From a virus: a stretch of DNA of 36,328 nt. Below are positions 8,901 to 15,207 of the stretch, piece by piece. The number at the start of each line of letters is the position of its first letter. Position 1 is the first letter of the stretch. Under the pieces are notes generated by a model. The model was not told the DNA's origin and did no database searches. It saw nothing but the letters and a program-made list of their open reading frames with translations. A program made the position numbers and the translations under genes. The stretch covers positions 1 through 36,328 of IMG/VR virus record IMGVR_UViG_3300042289_000915; one strand, written 5' to 3'.

Positions 8901-10198
8901 CCGATGATGATCACTCCCAATATGTGCATATTGATAATAACAGAACCATTAGCGCACTTCATACTTTTAGTAATGGTTTGAATGCTGGTGGTCTTATTAA
9001 TGCTGCTAGTGGTAGTTTTACATCATTAACTGTTAATGGAACCGGAGTTAGTCTAAGCGGCCACACTCATACCAGCAGTGATATTACTGATTTTAATAGC
9101 ACCGTTAGCGGACTATTACCTAGTGTTAGTGGAATCGGATATGCTACAACGTCATTTGCCAATAATATTTATACTGTAAGTGTTACTGGATTACAGCCCA
9201 GCGGCAACTACAGCGTTGTAGGCCATACCCACACCAGCAGTAATATTACGGACTTTAACAGTAGCGTAAGCGGATTGCTACCAATAACTAATATAGTTGC
9301 TGGTAGCAATGTAACAGTATCAACATCAGGAACTACCTATACTATATCGTCTAGTGGTACTGGTGGCGGTGGAACAACCATAACAAATTATGGTAACAAT
9401 AGATTACTAACTAGCGATGGAACATCAACAGGTATAGTTGCCGAAAGTGGTATAGTTTTTAATGATTCTACAAAAATAGTGGATATTACTTACGATACTA
9501 GTATTGGAGATAGTGGTAATGTTCCAGGATTAAGAATTACTGCTTACGATACTAATACTTCAGCTACTATGGGTGGAAGATTAATCTTTAGAAGATTTAA
9601 TGGTACAGAATCCTCACCTTCTGGTTTATTAAATAACGATACTATTGGAGCTATAATATATGCAGCACCAAATACTAGCGGTATTGCTGAGACTGTTGGA
9701 AGAATATTAGGATCTGCGGATGGGGTTCTTGGGGGATCTAATACTAGTCAACCATCAAAAATATCAATTATCACCAGCTCTGGTCCGAGCAGACTTGATA
9801 ATGAACTAACTTTAGAATCTGATGGAGAAGTATATACTAATGGATATATTACAGTAGATGACGGCATATCTGCTCCAACGCCTGTGTACAGTCTTGGAAC
9901 AGTTAGCGGAAATACTGCTATTAGTTATGATGTAGATCGACAAATACAAACAGTAACTCTTAATGGAACTAGTGTCAACTTTACAGAAGGTACCGGTTGG
10001 ACAACAGCAAATCGAAGTGTTGATGTTGTGCTTCAAATTACTGTAACTTCAACAACAACTGTTGCTTTTGATAGCGGGTTTGTAACAGATTGGTATAATA
10101 CTTCTTTACCAACTTTCTCTTCTGGTGTTTATCTTATACTATTACGTAGTATAGGATCGACGATTATACAAGGTCATTATATAGGCAAGAAAATTTAA
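5915..10198 (+). CDS. Large tail fibre / receptor-binding protein with HxH repeats
   Basis: At 1427 residues this is the largest gene in the window. Residues 1-75 form an attachment region unlike the rest. From about 142 to 1123 there are repeats of the type G-H-[TS]-H-T-S-S-[DN]-I-T-D-F-N-S-[SG]-V-S-G-L-L-P, alternating with 'YTISVTGLQPSGNYS' beta segments. The HxH pattern is known from trimeric T4 gp37-type needles, where it binds iron. A block with TVPTAPSGTNSTQIASTAFV and LNELAAALGDDPNFATTI (about 475-530) is typical of phage fibres. A non-repeated domain (about 640-990) with many aromatic residues may bind the receptor. The last 100 residues form a beta-rich tip. It is expected to be trimeric on the virion. 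Confidence 0.88.
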   Translation: MSCFDVQILDPNINTIEIETCIGDQPSSIDIVTYDNTSIVEVNHCIALLPSEINELIPVLDIIGGSGILVSSSSGLYTVSLSNPTISASGIVDLTEAVQDIIGNSGLLAGNYININYNDNTGFTTISATGLQPSGNYANAIHTHTSSDITDFNSSVSGLLPSVTGTGYVSSSFSNNLYTISVTGLQPSGNYSVDGHTHTSSNITDFNSSVSGLLPVKNISAGSGIGISSVSGDFTVSVTGTFGLTDEEVDDRVSNLLVGGNYVNLNYNDLGNSLIISVTGVQPSGNYSLIGHSHNTSDITDFNSGVSGLLPSVSGSGYIVSSFANNIYTLSASGLQPSGNYSVVGHSHVIADVSGLQNALDSKQPSGVYASGIHYHISSDITDFNSAVSGLIPPSNFTSLTGLSGIVVTNSGTNYFVTLSDPTIQLADITDLSSNARTFLLTPSSSNLNTLISDETGSGNLVFNNSPAFSGTPTVPTAPSGTNSTQIASTAFVRTEISNLIDSAPSTLDTLNELAAALGDDPNFATTIASGLGQKANLSGAIFTGSVTIPSGTGNFDSLTVGGVVVSISGHSHVTNDITNFNSSVSGLLPVKDILAGSGISVSSSSGIYTINADISGVITEVIQDNLGSGFLVAGTGVQLTYDDPANTLRLDNLHTEINELSLEPQGFVNRLDSVISFNDSTRTFTIAPSGASYDVYIEGIKVTKTTSESIVIPTGTALNYLHFNTDTGLLDNKTTGFNFDTDVPIAYIHWNADINQSTFFGEERHGIRMDSVTHKWIHNTFGIQYINGLSIGGYILLGNGSSNSHAQIDISDGVLYQEDIIIDITNDNGINSANEFVQTLNPIAYIPTYYHSGSTGQWVRDSATAFPVKYNGTRAQYNLFSGGTWTIPNVTNDRFFAMWIVATNDINDPILAIVGQREDSSLNSAESHNNWNDINLTNIPTQEIRPLYRLIFKTNSTYTNTPKSSLQSILDIRVAIQSTVAGVVQNDHGSLFGLADDDHSQYVHIDNNRTISALHTFSNGLNAGGLINAASGSFTSLTVNGTGVSLSGHTHTSSDITDFNSTVSGLLPSVSGIGYATTSFANNIYTVSVTGLQPSGNYSVVGHTHTSSNITDFNSSVSGLLPITNIVAGSNVTVSTSGTTYTISSSGTGGGGTTITNYGNNRLLTSDGTSTGIVAESGIVFNDSTKIVDITYDTSIGDSGNVPGLRITAYDTNTSATMGGRLIFRRFNGTESSPSGLLNNDTIGAIIYAAPNTSGIAETVGRILGSADGVLGGSNTSQPSKISIITSSGPSRLDNELTLESDGEVYTNGYITVDDGISAPTPVYSLGTVSGNTAISYDVDRQIQTVTLNGTSVNFTEGTGWTTANRSVDVVLQITVTSTTTVAFDSGFVTDWYNTSLPTFSSGVYLILLRSIGSTIIQGHYIGKKI
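6338..9283 (+). repeat. Eight HxH-type repeats inside the tail fibre gene
   Basis: The repeats have histidine pairs beginning near 6338, 6500, 6788, 6953, 7034, 7625, 9062 and 9224. Most are followed by the I-T-D-F-N-S-x-V-S-G-L-L-P segment. The protein copies are nearly identical while the DNA copies differ at many third positions. Between 7680 and 9000 the repeat is interrupted by other domains. The repeats probably form successive trimeric beta-turn units stabilised by metal ions. Confidence 0.8.
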
Positions 10199-10208
10199 GG
10201 AATAATTT

Positions 10209-10475
10209 ATGTATTATGATGATAAAAATAAAATTATAGTAGAAACATTACCAAAAAATAGTATTGGTCCTGATGGTAATTTCTATTTTAACTTTGATAG
10301 TGCGAACGATATTAACTTGTGGGCTAATCACAACTATTATACTATACGGAATGATGTGGAGTCTCCAGGTTCAGATTATTATGAAGATGTAAAAAACAGA
10401 GTGGTCACACTAGATAAACCATACGCCGATGTGGTTAGAGTATGGAAACAAAGAAATCCATCAGAAGGTGAATAA
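10209..10475 (+). CDS. Small tail-fibre accessory protein, short paralogue of the next gene
   Basis: This 88-residue protein starts after the ribosome binding site AAGGAA. It is clearly related to the first 85 residues of its downstream neighbour. Both begin MYY, then have [IL]V[ED][TS]LP, a G-containing turn, YY.[IV]R.D...P, and end EDV..RVV.[LI][DN]KPY.D[VI].R.W. This copy stops just after that shared domain (VRVWKQRNPSEGE). The shared domain is a small beta fold of unknown role, likely linked to the fibre encoded just upstream. The tandem arrangement indicates a duplication in which one copy kept or gained the C-terminal assembly domain. Confidence 0.65.
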   Translation: MYYDDKNKIIVETLPKNSIGPDGNFYFNFDSANDINLWANHNYYTIRNDVESPGSDYYEDVKNRVVTLDKPYADVVRVWKQRNPSEGE

Positions 10476-10477
10476 TA

Positions 10478-10972
10478 ATGTACTATAATATTAATAATCA
10501 ACAATTAGTCGATAGTCTACCAACTAGCATAACTCTAGATAATGGAACAATAATTACTGGAGAAAATCTGGATAATAGTATTCTTGCTGAAGGTGGATAC
10601 TATTTTGTTCGTAGTGATAATCCACCTCAACCAGAAAATACAGTAGAAGATGTTTCTCAAAGAGTAGTTAATATTAATAAACCATATGTTGATATTACAA
10701 GAACATGGATACCAATTCCTATTGTGGTACCAGAAAGTATTAGCGCACGACAAGTTCGCTTATGGTTAATCGATAACGATATTAGTTTAACAAGTGTTGA
10801 GGCCGCTATTGATACTATTGTTAACGAGAAATTGAGAGAGAAAACAAGAGTAGAATGGGAATATGCTCCTTATATAGAAAGAAATCATCCTCTTATTGAA
10901 AGCCTTGGTCAATATTTAGGATTATCTCCAGAACAAATTGATCAAGGATTTGTAATAGCGTCACAGCTATGA
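10478..10972 (+). CDS. Tail fibre assembly-type protein, long paralogue
   Basis: In this 164-residue protein, residues 1-85 are homologous to the preceding 88-residue protein. Residues 90-164 (PESISARQVRLWLIDNDISLTSVEAAIDTI..) go on through REKTRVEWEYAPYIERNHPLIESLGQYLGLSPEQID. They match a domain I recognise at the end of many phage tail-fibre or tail-fibre-assembly proteins ('I..RQ.RLAL...GL...VEAAI.......A.IEWEYA....R..PLV..L...LGLT..QID..F..A..L'). It may act as a fibre chaperone or as the fibre's partner subunit. It starts 3 bases after the previous stop and overlaps the next gene by 4 bases (ATGA). Confidence 0.7.
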   Translation: MYYNINNQQLVDSLPTSITLDNGTIITGENLDNSILAEGGYYFVRSDNPPQPENTVEDVSQRVVNINKPYVDITRTWIPIPIVVPESISARQVRLWLIDNDISLTSVEAAIDTIVNEKLREKTRVEWEYAPYIERNHPLIESLGQYLGLSPEQIDQGFVIASQL

Positions 10973-11940
10973 ATACTTTCGTAAAAAATAATAGTTTATT
11001 AACCAATTTTAAATCTATTATTTATCCCATAGGTAGTAATACTGTGAATTGGTATAAAACAGCAAACTGGAATGGAACAACCACACTTACTGTTCCTGGA
11101 GGCAATGTAACTACAGTAGGAACCAACGGTGGTTCTAGTGCATACGGAACTTATGATCAAAGCGGACTAGTTGAAGAATATCTAGAAAATTACCAAAGTA
11201 CTATTAGTGGTATAATCTATATGTATAGACATGCCGCTTCATTTGATGATACCGTAAATTATTTAAGATATACTGATTTATTCAATATAAATATAGTAGC
11301 AGCTGGTGTGGTTAGAGGATTCAGAGTAGCCTCTTTAAATAATCCGCATGGATATAATAATTTCATACCAGTTTGGGATGCTAATAATGTTGCCGCACCA
11401 AACGGATATGGTTCAGTACCATATTTATTTAATGTCGCTAAATATAATGTAACAAATAATGAGTATAAAGATTTTTTAATAGCAATAGCTTCCATAGATA
11501 ATGCTCCAAGTGTTCCTAGTAATGTTTATTTAAATGATATGGCAACAAATATTTCTGGTGGTATTACTAGGACATTGATTGGAGGAAGTGGAAGTAGTAG
11601 TCAATATGTATATACTGTAAAAGCAAATATGGGCAACAAACCAATAAATTTTGTAAGCTGGAAAATGGCAGCACGATATATCAATTGGCTACATAATGGA
11701 AAACCAAGCGGGTCTCAAAATGCCGGAACTACAGAAGACGGAGCATATGATATCAATTTAAGTATACCAATTAGAAAAGTTGGAGCCAAATATTTTTTAC
11801 CAAATATTAATGAATGGACCAAGGCTGGATTTTATAAAGGTGGTTCTACAAATGCCGGATATTGGTTATATGCTACCCAAAGTAATACTGTGCCAAATAA
11901 TATTACAGCAACAGCAACAGGCGATGGTATTCTGGTGTAA
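10969..11940 (+). CDS. FGE-sulfatase (SUMF1)-fold adhesin with circularly permuted domain order
   Basis: This 323-residue protein has the formylglycine-generating-enzyme/C-type-lectin-like fold, but its halves are in reverse order. Residues 22-123 match the usual C-terminal half: NWNG......NVTTVGTNGGSSAYGTYDQSG, where 'GNVWEW' is expected but reads GLVEEY, then a degenerate 'RGGSF' region and the ending RGFRVAS. Residues 132-320 match the usual N-terminal half: GYGSVPYLFNVAKYNVTNNEYKDFL, KANMGNKPINFVSW..AARYINWLHNG, TTEDGAYDI, KYFLPNINEWTKAGFYKGG, YWLYATQSNTVP. The catalytic cysteines of true FGE are absent, so binding rather than catalysis is expected, as in phage variable adhesins. It lies among tail-fibre genes. 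The family is fairly certain; permutation is my reading of the order of motifs. Confidence 0.75.
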   Translation: MNTFVKNNSLLTNFKSIIYPIGSNTVNWYKTANWNGTTTLTVPGGNVTTVGTNGGSSAYGTYDQSGLVEEYLENYQSTISGIIYMYRHAASFDDTVNYLRYTDLFNINIVAAGVVRGFRVASLNNPHGYNNFIPVWDANNVAAPNGYGSVPYLFNVAKYNVTNNEYKDFLIAIASIDNAPSVPSNVYLNDMATNISGGITRTLIGGSGSSSQYVYTVKANMGNKPINFVSWKMAARYINWLHNGKPSGSQNAGTTEDGAYDINLSIPIRKVGAKYFLPNINEWTKAGFYKGGSTNAGYWLYATQSNTVPNNITATATGDGILV

Positions 11941-11972
11941 TACTAAATATCCTCTAAATAAAAGGAAATAAT

Positions 11973-12185
11973 ATGGCTAATGATATAACCAAAGCAATTT
12001 CGGCTAATTCTATTAAAAATGGTACACTGCTGGTATCCTGCACCACAACAGGAGAATACAGCTTATTAAATACTTATGTTAAAAATACTCCCACCATTAG
12101 CGATATAGAAGCTAAATATGATAACAGATTTGATGATCCAGCATATTACTATGGTATTGGTAACGACACAGTAGTAGGAGGCTAA
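11973..12185 (+). CDS. Small hypothetical tail-module protein
   Basis: This 70-residue protein (MANDITKAISANSIKNGTLLVSCTTTGEYSLLNTYVKN.....) is preceded by the ribosome binding site AAAGGAA. It ends two bases before the next gene's ATG, and the GGAGG near its end (12177-12181) serves as that gene's ribosome binding site. No transmembrane segment or known motif is visible. The beta-prone, Thr/Asn-rich composition resembles its fibre neighbours, so a small virion component is likely, but I do not recognise it. Confidence 0.5.
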   Translation: MANDITKAISANSIKNGTLLVSCTTTGEYSLLNTYVKNTPTISDIEAKYDNRFDDPAYYYGIGNDTVVGG

Positions 12186-12186
12186 T

Positions 12187-12651
12187 ATGCCAATTTTAAG
12201 AATAAATGAATTTCCAGAAGGTAGCGGCAGTCTGAGTAACGATGACGTTTTCTTATTTATGGATGATCCATCTGGTAGTGGTGTTACTAAAAAGATTAGT
12301 CTTAGTGAAATAAGTGCTGGTATTGGATATCCCACAGTAGTTCAACTTGGTAGTGTTAGTGGTACTATCAATACAGACGCTAGTCTTGGAGATATTTTTG
12401 ATCTTACGTTAGCTGCTAGTGGTACTTTATCTAATCCAACTAATCCCACAGATGGTCAAAGTTTACGCTGGAGAATCTCTCACAACGCTAATAGTTTAAC
12501 TCTTAATTTTGGTAACCAATTTAAAATTCCTAGTAGTGCCACAAGTCCACTACCTCTTAGTTCAACTAGCGGAAATATGGATATTCTTGGTGCTACTTAT
12601 GATAGTAGCAGAAACAAGTGGGACATTATAGCTTTTGTACCGGGTTATTAA
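12187..12651 (+). CDS. Small tail fibre-like protein
   Basis: In this 154-residue protein, residues 1-40 (INEFPEGSGSLSNDDVFLFMDDPSGSGVTKKISLSEI) match a short capping motif that I have seen at the start of phage tail fibres from aquatic metagenomes; it probably mediates attachment. Residues 50-154 are beta-rich, including GTINTDASLGDIFDLTLAASGTL, GQSLRWRISHNANSLTLNFG and LGATYDSSRNKWDIIAFVPGY. The ending 'YD....KW.I..F..GY' is typical of small fibre-tip domains. It is likely a short fibre or fibre-tip protein that can be swapped with others. It has a strong ribosome binding site (GGAGG). Confidence 0.65.
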   Translation: MPILRINEFPEGSGSLSNDDVFLFMDDPSGSGVTKKISLSEISAGIGYPTVVQLGSVSGTINTDASLGDIFDLTLAASGTLSNPTNPTDGQSLRWRISHNANSLTLNFGNQFKIPSSATSPLPLSSTSGNMDILGATYDSSRNKWDIIAFVPGY

Positions 12652-12668
12652 CAGAAAGGTAAAATGTT

Positions 12669-13829
12669 ATGGCAACTCTGTATTTCAACGGCGCGGTCGA
12701 CAGCAACTGGAACACGCTCGGCAACTGGTGGAGCGATAATGTATACTCCGTTCCTGCCACATCTTTACCTAGTAGTGCTGACGATGTTATAATGATTGCT
12801 GATTGTTTAACTAATAGCGGTAGTGGTGCTATAGTTAACACTCTTACTTTTGATGGTGGTCCATCTAATGGCAGTGTGAGCGGCGGTACTGCAACGCTTG
12901 GCATAAATATTACGGCTATTCAAGTTTCGGAATATTATACTATTGCAATTATAATAGATGCCTTCTTAACAGGCACACTAACCGCACACAAGGTTTATTT
13001 AACTGGAGCCTCTTATAGCGGAAATAATAATGGTATTATTAATGGTAGTGTATTATTTAATTCTCTTGGTTATAACAATGGTACTATCAATGGAAATGCT
13101 ACCTTTGGTGCTGGTGGATATAATAACGGAAGCGGCTCCGTAAATGGTAACGCAATTTTTGAAGCATCGTCGGTAAACGAGGGATATATCGGAAATAATG
13201 CTACATTTATCGATATGATTAACTACGGATACGTAAATGGAAATGCTATATTTTATGGAGGTGCTGATAATTCTAATACTATCAATCAACATGCTACTTT
13301 TAATGATTATTCATACAACAACTCCGGCGGCACCGTCACCGGAGACGCCACGTTTAATGATTATTCATACATCAACGAAGGCACCGTCAACGGCGATGCG
13401 ACGTTCAACGACAATTCGTACAACAACTACGGCACCTTCACCGGAGACGCGACATTCAACGACAGTTCGTACAACTACAACGGCACGCTCGGCGTAGACG
13501 CGACGTTCAACGACAGTTCGTACAACAACGAAGGCACCGTCCCCGGAGACGCCACGTTCAACGACAGTTCATATAACAGCGGCGGCGGCATTGTTATCGG
13601 AGACGCCACGTTCAACAACAATGCGTACAACGACGGCGGCGTCAGTGGCAACGCGACGTTCAACGGCAGTTCGTACAACAGCGGCACCGTCACCGGAGAC
13701 GCGACTTTCAATGACAGTTCGTACAACGGAAGCACTGGCGTTGTGAATGGCACTGAAACCTACGCCAATCGCACGCCGTTTCCGATCCCTCGCGGCATCA
13801 ACGGTTCTTCCATTCTAGGAGTTATATAA
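12669..13829 (+). CDS. Repeat-rich tail adhesin (beta-helix-like, 'GDATFNDSSYN' repeats)
   Basis: In this 386-residue protein, residues 1-45 (MATLYFNGAVDSNWNTLGNWW...., ending PATSLPSSADDV) form a capping domain that I associate with phage and planctomycete/verrucomicrobial surface proteins. From about residue 128 to 361 there are about 14 repeats of 15-18 residues, best written G-[DN]-A-T-F-N-D-S-S-Y-N-N-x-G-T-V. Regular spacing of hydrophobic and Asn residues suggests a right-handed beta-helix or stacked-turn solenoid. The last 25 residues (ETYANRTPFPIPRGINGSSILGVI) are a small tail. The start of the gene and the second half of the repeats are GC-rich with NNC/NNG codons, unlike the AT-rich middle and the rest of the genome, a sign of transfer. 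A receptor-binding role is inferred. Confidence 0.7.
   Translation: MATLYFNGAVDSNWNTLGNWWSDNVYSVPATSLPSSADDVIMIADCLTNSGSGAIVNTLTFDGGPSNGSVSGGTATLGINITAIQVSEYYTIAIIIDAFLTGTLTAHKVYLTGASYSGNNNGIINGSVLFNSLGYNNGTINGNATFGAGGYNNGSGSVNGNAIFEASSVNEGYIGNNATFIDMINYGYVNGNAIFYGGADNSNTINQHATFNDYSYNNSGGTVTGDATFNDYSYINEGTVNGDATFNDNSYNNYGTFTGDATFNDSSYNYNGTLGVDATFNDSSYNNEGTVPGDATFNDSSYNSGGGIVIGDATFNNNAYNDGGVSGNATFNGSSYNSGTVTGDATFNDSSYNGSTGVVNGTETYANRTPFPIPRGINGSSILGVI
13050..13751 (+). repeat. Tandem 45-54 base coding repeats with AT-rich and GC-rich halves
   Basis: Units begin at 13050, 13098, 13152, 13200, 13245, 13293, 13347, 13398, 13449, 13500, 13551, 13605, 13653 and 13701. All spacings are multiples of 3 (45, 48, 51 or 54). 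Units up to 13293 use A/T-ending codons. Units from 13347 on use GCG/GCC, ACG, TTC, AAC, GAC and GGC and are much closer to each other in DNA sequence (for example GCGACGTTCAACG recurs). The recent part can change length by slippage without breaking the frame. Confidence 0.85.
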
Positions 13830-13831
13830 CT

Positions 13832-14146
13832 ATGAATCTTTCACAGCCAGTTACTATTCAACCACCAACCATTACTCGATCCACCGGAGAGGTACGTGTT
13901 CAAAAGCCTATCACTTTATCTGAATTGGACATAACCCTAATCGACAATAACAAAAGGAAGAGATGCGAAGTTCGCATTCGCCCCTGCCCCTATTCTCTAC
14001 TTTTATGGACAAACAATGATTATGATGCTATTGGCGATTATACTCAAGCCCAAGTTGAAGCTAAGGTTTTGGAACTATTAGGTAGTGAACCAGCTAAAGT
14101 ATTAGAAGGGTTATTCCTTCCACCAGCGCCTCCTGTTATAAAGTAA
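13832..14146 (+). CDS. Hypothetical phage protein following the fibre genes
   Basis: In this 104-residue protein the N-terminal part is proline-rich (MNLSQPVTIQPPTITRSTGEVRVQKPITLSELDITLIDN). The middle has a basic, cysteine-containing strand (KRKRCEVRIRPCPYSLLLWTNNDYDAIGDYTQAQVEAKVLELLG), and the C-terminus is proline-rich (GLFLPPAPPVIK). Small proteins of this type follow fibre genes in other phages and may be assembly helpers. No clear ribosome binding site is present before the ATG, only two bases after the adhesin stop, so it is probably translated by coupling to the adhesin gene. I do not know its function. Confidence 0.5.
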   Translation: MNLSQPVTIQPPTITRSTGEVRVQKPITLSELDITLIDNNKRKRCEVRIRPCPYSLLLWTNNDYDAIGDYTQAQVEAKVLELLGSEPAKVLEGLFLPPAPPVIK

Positions 14147-14172
14147 ACTTTTCTAAAAGTAGGTTATAATTT

Positions 14173-14517
14173 ATGATCAAACCAGGATACAAAACCAGTG
14201 AGTTCTGGTTCACACTAGTAAGCTTCTTATTTAGTGGACTATATTTATTGGGTATACTAAATGATCATTCTCAAAAAGAGGATTTGATTGCAGAAACTAG
14301 TCGAGGTTTAGAAGCATTAATATTGATTATTGGTCAGCTAACGGTGTTATTTCGATATGTAAAAGGCCGCAATGAGATTAAGAAAATTTGGTGGACTAAT
14401 CAAAATGAGTCAAATAAGTTAATAGAACAACCAGAGGTAAAAAAAGATGTCAAGCCAAGAACTAATAAGAGCAGAAGTAGAAAAACTAATAGTCAACACA
14501 AAAGAAAAAGTAAATGA
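14173..14517 (+). CDS. Holin-like small membrane protein
   Basis: This 114-residue protein has two hydrophobic segments, residues 9-29 (SEFWFTLVSFLFSGLYLLGIL) and about 44-63 (GLEALILIIGQLTVLFRYVKG). The remaining third is a strongly basic tail rich in K, R and S (KDVKPRTNKSRSRKTNSQHKRK). The start GYKTSEFW is a pattern I know from phage holin-like proteins. The topology (two helices, charged C-terminus) fits a class II holin that opens the inner membrane at lysis. The last 71 bases also encode the start of the next gene in another frame. Position at the head of the membrane-protein cluster supports a lysis role. Confidence 0.6.
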   Translation: MIKPGYKTSEFWFTLVSFLFSGLYLLGILNDHSQKEDLIAETSRGLEALILIIGQLTVLFRYVKGRNEIKKIWWTNQNESNKLIEQPEVKKDVKPRTNKSRSRKTNSQHKRKSK

Positions 14518-14833
14518 AGTTAAGCGTTTTGCTCTTGGTGAAGCGTGGAAACTATTACAGCTCACAACAGCTAGTGTTGTACAAATTATAGAAGCTATTG
14601 GTAACGATTTAAGCAATCCTGATAAAAAAGCTTTGGCAATGGATCTTTTGAATAGTTTTTATGATAAAATCTTTTTAGTGATAGATGTTCCATTTGTTCC
14701 CAATCTTGTTGAGCCTATTATACATAAGTACATCAAAAATATGCTCATGATAATGGTGAGTGCCACTATTGATGCTACGGTTACCATTTTTAGAAATACG
14801 GGCGTTTTTATTAAAAGAGAGGCTGGATTATGA
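14447..14833 (+). CDS. Hypothetical phage protein overlapping the holin-like gene
   Basis: This 128-residue protein has its ATG 71 bases before the end of the previous gene, in a different frame, after GAGG/AAAAAAG. Residues 1-35 are a charged helix (SSQELIRAEVEKLIVNTKEKVNEVKRFALGEAW). Later parts are amphipathic to hydrophobic helices (KLLQLTTASVVQIIEAIGNDL; MDLLNSFYDKIFLVIDVPFVPNLVEPII; MLMIMVSATIDATVTIFR), so it may associate with membranes. It overlaps the next gene by 4 bases (ATGA). The family is unknown to me. Codon use inside the unique part matches the neighbours, so it is probably a real gene. Confidence 0.6.
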   Translation: MSSQELIRAEVEKLIVNTKEKVNEVKRFALGEAWKLLQLTTASVVQIIEAIGNDLSNPDKKALAMDLLNSFYDKIFLVIDVPFVPNLVEPIIHKYIKNMLMIMVSATIDATVTIFRNTGVFIKREAGL

Positions 14834-15207
14834 ATTACACAGAAACTTTTGAAGAATTTGCTAGTAAAGTTGGACCAATGGATTTGGCCCTATACGCTGG
14901 TGTCGGCTTAATACTATGGGTATTATTTAAGGATAAACTAAGCCCTGTGCAAACACTATTAGGTGGATTAGTGGAAAAATTTAAAAACGCATCTCCACTT
15001 AAACCAGTAACTCCTGTTGCTGTTGTTGTTCCGTCGGTCAAGCCGGTTGTTACAACTAAAGAGGATATATTTTTTAAACTGATTGTAAGCTGGAAACAAA
15101 CGCGAGATTTAGCTGCCGAGTGCGGATGTGTTAAGGCCGTAGAAGTTGCTGATCAAATGTTTCCATACTTAAGTCCTGTAGTTTGTGGAGATAAGGAGTC
15201 AACATGA
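14830..15207 (+). CDS. Small membrane protein
   Basis: In this 125-residue protein, residues 16-33 (MDLALYAGVGLILWVLFK) form one transmembrane helix. A proline/valine-rich linker follows (KPVTPVAVVVPSVKPVVTTKED), and then a soluble helical domain (about 75-125) with four cysteines or near-cysteine sites (AECGCVKAVEVADQMFPYLSPVVCG). The linker plus soluble domain suggests a part that reaches across a gap, for example into the periplasm, or that tethers a protein to the membrane. It is ATGA-coupled on both sides. The family is not recognised. Confidence 0.6.
   Translation: MNYTETFEEFASKVGPMDLALYAGVGLILWVLFKDKLSPVQTLLGGLVEKFKNASPLKPVTPVAVVVPSVKPVVTTKEDIFFKLIVSWKQTRDLAAECGCVKAVEVADQMFPYLSPVVCGDKEST

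Noticed and set aside
10969-11940. Diversity-generating retroelement targeting the FGE-like adhesin.
   Set aside because: No reverse transcriptase and no template-repeat copy of any part of the gene was found in the window. It could still lie outside.
11780-11971. 63-codon frame overlapping the end of the FGE-like gene, considered as a frameshifted continuation of that domain.
   Set aside because: Its translation has no FGE motifs; the missing domain part is found at the N-terminus of the same protein, so no frameshift is needed.
13237-13497. Plus-strand frame inside the adhesin repeats, giving Thr/Arg-rich repeats.
   Set aside because: It is the shifted frame of the 45-54 base repeats and has no independent start signal.
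14165-14170. TATAAT directly upstream of the holin-like gene.
   Set aside because: No acceptable -35 box 15-19 bases upstream (the region reads AAGTAA), and it is too near the ATG; chance match in AT-rich DNA.
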